64,000 nt of DNA from Gossypium raimondii (Eukaryota > Streptophyta > Magnoliopsida > Malvales > Malvaceae), in the NCBI RefSeq assembly GCF_025698545.1, contig NC_068577.1, forward strand, positions 23,577,250 to 23,641,249, given 5' to 3'. Position numbers and translations under genes: made by a program. Below are positions 55,202 through 64,000 of this stretch, one piece after another. The notes below the pieces were generated by a model. That model was not told the DNA's origin and did no database searches. It was given only the letters and a program-made list of their open reading frames with translations. Position 1 is the first letter of the stretch. Every line of letters begins with the position of its first letter.

Positions 55202-57513
55202 TATTGGGAAATGTGTTCATATTGTAGTAAACATGTAATTATTTTCTATGTATTTGAATGATGAATAAATAAATTTCACATTTCACTGTTATGTCTTTTG
55301 CATTTTTGTCTTTCATATTTTGCATGCATAGAGAAATTGTGACAAGAAAATATTAGCTCATTGATAATCAAAGTTCAAAATGATGATAAATGGCATTGTA
55401 AAAACGTTTACATTGCGAAAAAGAAAACTTACTTCAGTAGATAATCTAAACAAGTCCGTAATCTCGTAAAAGAATAAAACTGAGCATTCGCTTCAAATAT
55501 TGAGAAGGATTATTATGTCATCAACAATTCTAATTGAGGAGATGACTAGTCTTTACTATAGGAGCAGTTGACTCCACGGGTAGAGGCATAGATGTATCAT
55601 TGGCAGAATGATACATTGGACTGGACCCAAGATGAATTAATTTTGAATTCATTTGTGAATTAATTCACTTGTGACATTCATGGTGTAATTTACCTAAATC
55701 CTGAGTTAGTCACTGACCATGCGTATGTAACTCATGTGCTTTGATATGAGTGAAGGTTTATGCTTTAAAGATGATCGAGCCGACAATCAGTATGTTGGGT
55801 ACATGACTTAAGTATAGCATGTCTTTACTTGCAACAATGGAATTCATAACGATATCCTCTCATTGGCATTGTGTGGATTGATTAATATAGAACGTGGCAA
55901 AGGGTTGATTGTTCTCGAACGAGCATTTTAATCATAGTCAGTTGTTGACAATGATCATATTAATCATTAAGAAGACATAATAGTGACAATGAGATAAAAT
56001 AGGATTGTATTGAGTGAATGGATTTAACTCAAAGGAATCAATGATACCATGAGGGTAACACACACGTGATGTGGTCATTGGACAAAGCAGTTGGATGATT
56101 GCTTGCGTAAAGAGTATACAATAAGGAGTTTTCAATCATGGTACTTCTTGTGGTCTGACTCCATGATTAAGTAATTGTGAATTATCCGAATGATGCTTCT
56201 GGACATAATTGCAATTACTAGAGCTTAATTGTATATATTCGATTGGTCCCTCCGCTAGCTCAACAAAACCTCGATCGGACTACTTTTGAATTAGAAGAAA
56301 ATTCTATGACTTTAAAAATAATTTAATTGAGTCGATTTATTCGATGTAGAATTAAATTGGGTGGTCGTAAGAAGTGTTCAACTAGAGAATTTAATTAAAG
56401 AATCTTCTTGAAAAATTAATTTGGAAAATCTAAGGGATTTTTGGAAAAAAATAATTTTGATTAAGTAAAATTAAATTAATCTAATTAATTAAAATTAATA
56501 TTATATTTTTGGAAATTAATTTTTAAGTCGGACATTTGCCCAAATGGATAATTGAACTTAAAAATTGGACTTGAGATTGTAAATTGGGCCTGGGAGCCCA
56601 AAATCGAGACCAAGACCCAAAAACTAGTCGAATCAGGTTTGTTACGTGAAACTGGACCGATGTTCCAACTGGTGGCTGGACCAAATCGGTCGGGCCGTCA
56701 TTGGCCCGAATCAAACCGATAGAAATCAAACCAGTACAGGGTGTCTGCAACTGTGACGAAAACATTCTGGTGGCCAGAAAATGGTCGACGACGGTGGGTC
56801 TTCGATGGTTGAGCAATGGAAGAATTACACTCCTACTGAGACTATACTAGAAAATTTGATTTCAAATTTACTATTTCAAAAATAAATTTAATTTAATACT
56901 TATCTTAATATTATTTTATTAACGTAATATTAAAGTGATTATCTTAATATTAAATTTAATTTAATGTTTATCTTGTAGATAAATATTCTATTAATTTAAT
57001 ATAATTTAATATTAATTTAATCTAATATTTATCTTAATAAATATTAGATTAAATTAATATTAAAGTGATTAAGTTTAATCATAATTTAACTCTCTAAACT
57101 CTCCCTATAAAAAGAGAGCATTGGGTCATTATTTTTAACTCACTTGAATTCAAGAGAAAGTTGTAAAGAGAAAATTCTCTGAATAAATTATTTCAGAAAA
57201 TATCTAAATATATTTTTCTTAATTATAGCTTGACCCAAAATTTTAGAGAAATTGGTAAATTACCCTACTGATAATTTGTGTGAAATTTTCTGATTCAAAG
57301 CGAACCCACACTCGGTAGACATGAGCTTGAGGATGGCGGAGAAGACTACTTAGTCAATGCATTCATCCTAGATGAATCGAACATGTAGAATTTTGATTAA
57401 GTGTTTATTACTTTAGATATCACAACCAAATTCTTGTTTTGGAGTTTTTTTAAAACTTAGGTGTTTCCCTAAATTTATTTTCTGCTACATTTTCCAAACC
57501 CGATTTTCCAACA
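55202..57513. repeat. Copia-like solo LTR, 2.3 kb
   Basis: Perfect 5-bp duplication GTGTG at 55197-55201 and 57514-57518. Right end CCGATTTTCCAACA and left end TATTGGGAAATG, the mutated form of the usual TGTTGGGAAAT. No pol domains are present. It sits in the host LTR (43824 to about 61914). Middle parts contain an AT-rich tract with a perfect inverted repeat (57007-57062). Plus orientation is likely from the CCAACA end but not proven. Confidence 0.85.
57007..57062. repeat. Perfect 25-bp inverted repeat with 6-bp loop
   Basis: Arms 57007-57031 and 57038-57062 are exact inverse complements, around the loop TCTTAA. All A/T except one G:C pair per arm. It would form a cruciform or, in RNA, a strong hairpin. 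Confidence 0.95.
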
Positions 57514-57518
57514 GTGTG

Positions 57519-58381
57519 AAGTTAGTAAAAGATTAGGATACGTATAGTATGTCATTAGGGTCAAATATGGAATCGATTAGGGATTTACATGGTTATATGA
57601 GATCCGACATTTGTTTCGGATTCTCGATTTATATGTATTTTTGGTTTAGCTTGGACTAGTAACATTGATACGATGTCAACTTGTGTGAGCAAATTCATAA
57701 ATGTCAGCTTGTGTGAGCAGTATAGTTCCGTGTATTCGGATTCAATTCACTATAGTCCTCTTAGATGAAACAGTAATCTAATGAAATGGAAATATTGAAA
57801 TGGGTTGGATGTGAATTGAATTGTATATGCTTATAATGTGAATTATTGTATATGATCATTGTTACAAGTTTATTGTATGAAAGTTTTACTAACCTATTGG
57901 TTGTAAATGGTTTTGTGCATTAGTTATCTCAAAATGTGCCAAGGAATGTTAAATTGCCTTATTAACGTGTTAAATGTTTAGTTTATTAAATTTTCGAGGT
58001 AAGTTAAGTAAATTTCATATGGACTTACTAAACATTTAACATGCTTATCTCGTTGTTTCCCTGTTCTTGTAGATTGTCAACTTGTGAAACGTGTCAAACG
58101 GATCATCCAGAAGCTCACAATATCTCGTTTTCAAATCGGTAGCTTTTTTATCATTTTAAGTTCGATTGTGACATGTATAGAGGTGTTCTGTATTTTTTAA
58201 ACTTGGATATTGGTATAGCTTAAAATCTATCTTATGCATGATTTTGGCAAATGATAATGCCTAGTTGAAATGGTTTGTTTTGGTGAATATGTTTGAATTA
58301 TACATGATACTTAAACTAGCATGATTGAACATATATTATTATAGATGTGAAGTTAATCATGGAATGGCTAGTTGGTTAAAT
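57519..58381 (+). repeat. Host gypsy LTR, part 2 (with short direct repeats)
   Basis: Continuation of the LTR started at 43824, ending where the solo LTR at 58387 inserts. The phrase CAACTTGTGTGAGCA, then AAATGTCAGCTTGTGTGAGC (57678-57720), is the inverse of the minisatellite unit of the minus-strand sister LTRs, which fixes the opposite orientation. Confidence 0.7.
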
Positions 58382-58386
58382 GAAGG

Positions 58387-61275
58387 TGTAACACCCCAAA
58401 CCCGTATCTGTCGTCGGAATAGGGCTACAGAGCATTACCAAAGTTTACAATACAAATGGAAAAAAATTCAAACATTTCATAACATATCAATAAGCATGTT
58501 AAAACCAAGTCAAATCATACATATTGTCCCTTATACGAGCCTTCGAGGCCCTAAATATGTGCTAGAAACAAGTCAAGACTAAATCAAAAACTCAGAGAAA
58601 TTCTTAGAAAATAACAAAAATTTTCAACACTGTAGGGGTCACACGGCCATGTCTCAGCCCGTGTAACTCACTGGCTGGGGCCACATGGCCAAACCACAGC
58701 CCGTGTGTCAGGCCGTGTACCCTTCAAAATAACCTCACACGCCCATGTGCCAAGCCATGTGTTAGGCTGTGTAGCAGCCTGACCTGCAATCGTTTGAAAA
58801 CTATAGGGGAGACACGGCCGTGTCACTTGGCTATGTGTCATGCACGCCCGTGTCTCTGCCCATGTGGATGAAAATAGGTTATTTTTCAAGCCATTTTTCT
58901 CACCCAAATTGGCATATTCCTACAATCACAAATGCACTTATATACAAGCTATAATAAGGCACCAAAACCTTGCATATTCTAGCCTTGTGCAAATGGTATG
59001 ATCACATACAACCAATATACCCTTAGGCACCTCCAATGACAATATATAAACATGTATAACTATGAACACAATTTGATCATTTGATCCACAAAGGCTTGAC
59101 CAAAACCATACCATGATATGCCACTTGATTTATCCTTTAAAAATATACCAAAATGCACCATATATGACATACAAAAATTAGCTCCAAATAGTCATATAAT
59201 TCACATATAACTTGTATACTAAAACACCATATCCACCTACACCATAATGACATTTAACATTTATATATTTGAACTATCATACCATCATCCAACATTCAAA
59301 CAAACCAACCAAGTAACAACCACAAAATAGGCTCTTAACATACATACCAAACTATGACATTATATCATCAAAGTATCAAAATTCAACCAAGTCAATTGGC
59401 CATTTCAACATTCAAGCTCATAGGCTATTATTAACCAAAAGACCTATACATGCCATTATAACCAAAATTAAATAATGAATGTACCAAAAGAACCGATGGA
59501 TAGTGTGATATAGCTCCGACAAGCTTTCAACTCGAACGAGCTTCTGGTTCACTGTAAAACATGGAAAATAACACAGAGTAAGCATTTAAGCTTAGTAAGT
59601 TCGTATAAATTAGAATTTAACTTACCATTTGATCAAGTAATAGGTAAGTAACAAAGCATATCCCAACACATTTTGGCCAAATGCCTAAGCACATATACAC
59701 CAACCATATTAGCCATGTAAATACATATATGAACCAATAATCAGGGATGAGCTCAACAATTAATCAAGTTTCATTCACATGTATCATCCATTTCATATAT
59801 ATATATCATGTAACATCATTTCCATGTATTTCATGTGTATACCTGTAATATTTCGTATCGAACTCATTTTATTTTGTGTTAGAACATTGCCCGTTGAACC
59901 GTTTAGAAGACCGTTGGATACTCGAGATAACTCATACATAGTGTTCTAGCTCATATAATTGTAATCTATCAATTCATGTACATGTATGCTCATACGAGCT
60001 ATGAAACGGTATGCTCACTTGAGCTGTAGATCAATATGCTCTCACGAGCTATGGAGTATCCGCAACACATGCAGGACCTCAGCCAAATCGGTAACCCTAA
60101 TGACATGTCATTTGTATCCTACGGATTCATATGGTTCAAACGGGGCTCGGTAATCATCATTGGATATGCACTCGGTAATTATATATGACAAATCAAAACA
60201 TTTATATATTTCAATTAAAAACATATAAACACAATTTAATTACACGAACTTACCCTGATGAGTATACGTAGATATAGAAGCGATTAATCCGAGACTTTCA
60301 CTTTGCCCTGATCTAACTCCGTAGTAGGTCTAACTGGATCTATACGGATAAATTTAACTCAATTTAACATATAATTCATTCAATTTAATCCAAAACATTT
60401 TTGCAAAATTACCATTTTACCCCTATACTTTTAAATTCTTCACATTTTAGTCCCTAGCTCATAAAATGGAAATTTACACAATTTCACCACAACCCACTAT
60501 GGCTGAATATAAATTAGGTCCCTAGCATGCCCTATATTTCATTTATTTCACAATTTTACTGTGTAATATTTTCTATTTTTCAATATAGTCCCTAATTGAA
60601 AACTTCATCAAAAATCTCTGTACAAAAGTTGTTTATCTAACAATAACCATTCATTTTCTATCATAAAACTTCAAAACTCATGTATATTCAACAATGGTAA
60701 AACCCTAATATTTTAACAGTTTCACAAATTAGTCCTTGGGCTAGCTAGATTAAGCTACAACGATCCCGAAAACATAGAAATCATTAAAAACGGATTAAAA
60801 ATGCATACCTAATCAAAGAAATAAAGATGGTCGAATGAAGCTTCAACAATGGCTTCTATTCTCTCTAACTTTTGGTTGAAAAATGATAATGGAAGATGAT
60901 GATTAATTTGGTTTTATTTTAATTTATCATTTATTACTTATTTACTTAATTAACCTTTAAAATTAATCAAAATTTCAAAATTGCCAAGCCATCATATTCC
61001 ACTATCTCATTTATGGTCTAATTACCATATAAGGACTTCCACTTTAAATTTCTATAGCTATTTAATACCTTTAGCTATTAGAACTCAACTTTTACACTTT
61101 ACGCGATTTAGTCTTTTTATCAAATTAAGCATGTAACGGTAAAAATTTCTTAACAAAATTTTTATATGGTAATACTATCATGTTTTAGGAACTAAAATAA
61201 TAATAAAATAAATTTTTTTACTTGATTTGTGGTTCCAAAATCATTGTTCTGATTTCACCGAAAATGGGATATTAC
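58387..61275 (-). repeat. 2.9 kb gypsy solo LTR
   Basis: Starts TGTAACACCCCAAACCCGTA, ends AATGGGATATTAC (the last A of the usual TTACA is missing), flanked by the perfect duplication GAAGG (58382-58386 and 61276-61280). It is related along its length to 14955-25407 minus its CACTA element, and shows the empty CACTA site at 59590-59608. It has a CACACGG cluster (58640-58865) and a minisatellite (about 59988-60055). No internal retroelement domains. Confidence 0.9.
59988..60055. repeat. GCTCAxxxGAGCT minisatellite in solo LTR
   Basis: Three units of about 30 bp: GCTCATACGAGCTATG, GCTCACTTGAGCTGTAG and GCTCTCACGAGCTATGG. It is the counterpart of 24536-24630 in the sister LTR, with different unit sequence. 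Confidence 0.75.
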
Positions 61276-61280
61276 GAAGG

Positions 61281-61914
61281 GATTATAAATGACTAGGTCG
61301 AAATGGTATTTTTTGAGTTATATGCTTAAGGTACATATATGGTATACAAATTGGTATACTTAAAGAAGTTTTGAGATAGGTAAATGTTTGACATTTGACA
61401 AATGGTTTGATTTGTATATCATGATATTGGAATGATATGTTTAATGGTTAAAATAGGTGGTATAAGTTTATGTGAGGATGATTTTGGTTATTTGCACATG
61501 TTTTGGCATGTATTGGAAGTGTTTTGGTACATGTGAGATTAGCCAATTATGTGTAAATTGTTGAATGGTGTGGAAGTTTTGGAATTGGTACCAAGTGGCT
61601 CAAATTTTACCAAAACAGTATGTCACGTTGTGATATCAAGTGATGGTCATCGTGACAAGGAATCCCCTCATGCCACGACGTCAACTTGAAATTTTGTAAC
61701 TTTTACAAATTGTTTCTCGTTTGATCTCAGGTTAATTTTAGAGCATTTGTAGGCTCGTATAAGACCCGAGAAAGATTGTATACCATATCTACTAATGGTA
61801 TTGCTAATGTTTGCATGTATAATGTTTCAAATTCAATGCTAAATGATTGTATTTGCTCTGGTATTGACTGTAACATTCGATAGCTTGGACTCGATGATCA
61901 GGTCGGGCAAGGGG
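61281..61914 (+). repeat. Host gypsy LTR, part 3 (3' end)
   Basis: Ends GGTCGGGCAAGGGG at 61914; TGTTA then continues as either its own GTGTTACA end or the start of the next element. The expected ATGAA duplication (43819-43823) is not found here, so the far side of the LINE target is missing or lies beyond nested sequence. Confidence 0.6.
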
Positions 61915-62113
61915 TGTTAGAGTATGCCCAAAGACCAATCATAAGATGATTGTAATCACATACTCGTTTTACCTTGTTTGTTAATATAAGACATTGCCAT
62001 TGTTATTTAATAATAAAGTCCTAAGAGCAATATGATTATTCTTAAAAAAAGTCCTTAGTCGAGTATTAATGTGGGCTTAGACAATGATAATGCATTGAGA
62101 CTAATGTGTAGTT
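61915..62113 (+). repeat. Copia-like LTR start fragment
   Basis: TGTTAGAGTATGCCCAAAGA then GTGGGCTTAGACAATGATAA is a phrase I recall from plant copia LTRs. It is cut off at 62113 by the next LTR after about 199 bp. Confidence 0.6.
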
Positions 62114-64000
62114 GTAATACCCCGAAAATTACTACAGTAAGAAAGTAAGATAATATTCCTGATATAGTAAAATAAGGAAATAAAGTGATAAAAAGGGTAA
62201 TTTTGAGTTATGTCAGCATTAAGAAGTAAATTATCACATATTAATTCAAGAAAGGATTAAATCGTAAAAGTGAGAAAAGTTTTGTTGCCCAAGGGTAAAT
62301 ACTCAAAATTTGAGGGGTTAAAGTACAAATAAGAAAAAGTTGAAGGACCAATAGTGCAAATATTTTAAGGTTGGAACAATCTAGAAACTAAGAAAAATGG
62401 ATGAATTAGGACCAAATTGAATAGGTGAAGAATTATGAGGGACTAAATCGTAATTTTACCAAATTAAGTAATGACTCAAAGATGAAAATTTAAAAGATCA
62501 TAAAGGGCAAAATGGTCATTTAAAAGAGAGGGAAATCTAGAAGATAATGATGATGTTGGAGATATTTTAGATTAATTAAATAAATATTAGTTTATTAATA
62601 TTTTAATTTGATTTTTAAATGATATTTTACTATTTTATTATTTAGTATATATAAGTGGAAAGAAAGATGAAAAGGAACCAACCTACCATCTTTTCCATGC
62701 AATTCACGTTAGAAGAGAATAGAAGAAAGAAAGTTTTGCTTTCTTTACAATTTGGTCCTTCCACCAAAAAAATTTTCCATTTTCACTTAGAAATCAAAAG
62801 AATTTCCATAGCAATCAAGAGAGAAAGATAACAAGGAGACTATGGGGAGCTAGAATATCAAGTTGGATCCAAGAAATTGAAGCTGGAGGAGAGAGAAAAT
62901 CAAGTTAAAGGTTAAAATCAATAGGACAAGGTAAGAACATTGAGATTTCAATATATTTTTAAGTTTGATATTATTGAAATAGCATGGAAAAGATGTTATA
63001 GTAGAGTTTTCTTATATAAATTCTTATGTTCTTGATATATTAGTGAAGAGAAATAAGTGAAAGTGATGGGAAATATTATAGAGAAAGGGAATAAGAAAGT
63101 TATAAACTTAGTAATTAACATTTTGTACTAAAATAGTTTTGGTGTAACTTTGAAAATCACCATAAATTGTGGAAATGAAATTAGAGGATGAAAAAAATAT
63201 GAAATTAAATCTTACTGAGTCTAGTTTCTCATAGAAGTAACGGTGTAAGGAATGGAATTGTAAATCATGAGATATAATAGATTTTGTGAGACAATGTCAG
63301 AATGATTTCAGGTTCCCCTGTTCTGACTTTGGAAAATCATCAAAAATTGTAAAAAAATAATTATAGGTTATAATTTATATGTCTAAAATTATTAAAGAGT
63401 ATATTTTCAATAGAAACAAACGAGGATATCATTCACATTCTGTACAAGCAGATAATTAAGTTTTAGTGAAGAAGGGTCGGAACTGTCAGACAGCAGAACA
63501 GAGGTGACTTTAAAGAATAAACTGTACTTATTGGCTAAGCCAAAAATTCTGAAAATTTTATGGTAGAAGATATGTGAGTCTAGTTTCAGGGAAAATTATC
63601 ATATCCTAATTTTGAGTTTTGTACCTCAAGATAAACATAATTTAGTGGCTATAACTCAAATGGGCAGTTTTGATTAAATTTACAAGTAAATAGTAAAATC
63701 ATAGATAATGTTACTTATAAGCATATTATATAAATTAAGGGTGTGGACTGGAGAGGAGGAGGAGGAAAATATATATTTGAATTTTCAGCTAGCATGGATA
63801 ATTTGCACGTTTTAGGCTTAGGGAATAAAAGTAAAACTTTAAGGGTAAATTTGTAAAAATGTCAAAAAGTGACCAAATTGCATGAAATGAATTGTTTTAT
63901 TATTTAAATTAGTAAATTGAATGAAATATTAATTTAGATCAAGATTGGTTGGAAATTTGAGAAAAATATAAATTTTCCAAAATGTCCCTGAATTTTGGTA
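62114..64000 (+). repeat. Gypsy-type LTR start, runs off the window
   Basis: Starts TGTAATACCCCGAAAATTAC directly after the copia fragment. 1.9 kb of AT-rich non-coding sequence follows, with a TATATATAAGTGGAAAG TATA-like stretch near 62645. No LTR end or domain is reached, so its length is unknown. Confidence 0.6.

Overview
This window looks like repeat-rich, AT-rich nuclear DNA from a dicot plant. Several signs point to a cotton-like (Gossypium/Malvaceae) genome: long Ty3/gypsy LTRs that begin TGTAACACCC or end GGGTGTTACA, degenerate CACACGGCCGTGT-type palindromes inside those LTRs, and a CACTA element built from TTAGCGGCG repeats. The genus is an inference from recognised repeat families and could not be checked against a database. 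Only one intact host gene is convincing, a single-exon SAUR (auxin-responsive) gene at 40847-41161. Almost everything else is decayed transposable-element sequence, so most coding entries are pseudogenes.

Left part (1-13680): two Athila-like Ty3/gypsy elements lie head to head. One is on the minus strand (pol remnant about 206-4093, with the start of its LTR at 4103-4217). The other is on the plus strand (leader 4218-4690, gag 4690-5070 continuing at 9716, protease to about 11130, integrase tail 12700-12960). The plus element's gag is split by a 4.6 kb insertion (5071-9710) carrying an ATHILA ORF-1-like gene. Its integrase tail is split by a solo LTR (11228 to about 12690).

Middle part (13681-36361): an older gypsy LTR (about 13681-14954 plus 29800-31095) was hit twice within about 5 bp, by a 3.1 kb solo LTR (14955-25407) and by a defective chromovirus-like element (25417-29794, TSD AGGTG). 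The solo LTR itself hosts a 7.3 kb CACTA transposon (16391-23727, TSD TAA) that carries pieces of host genes, namely a reticulon domain exon, a DEAD-box helicase C-terminal exon and others. A second ATHILA-type ORF remnant (31736-32345) is fused to a 5'-truncated Ty1/copia element whose 3' LTR ends near 36361.

Genic island (36362-42785): mostly low-copy-looking DNA with a 1.2 kb non-autonomous hAT element (36845-38068, 8-bp TSD), microsatellites and the SAUR gene.

Right part (42786-64000): a LINE reverse-transcriptase remnant is interrupted by a gypsy LTR in plus orientation (43824 to about 61914). That LTR hosts three insertions: a Del/Tekay-type gypsy element (44948-55095, TSD AGTAC), a copia-like solo LTR (55202-57513, TSD GTGTG) and another gypsy solo LTR (58387-61275, TSD GAAGG). 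The Del element's integrase is split by yet another solo LTR (48832-51905, TSD ACTAC). A copia LTR fragment (61915-62113) and the start of one more LTR (62114 onward) close the window. No RNA genes, CRISPR arrays or bacterial-type operons were seen. The most unusual content is the gene-fragment-carrying CACTA element, the paired tRNA-like (A-box/B-box) segments near the 5' ends of two LTR families, and an unassigned coding stretch in the chromovirus-like element.
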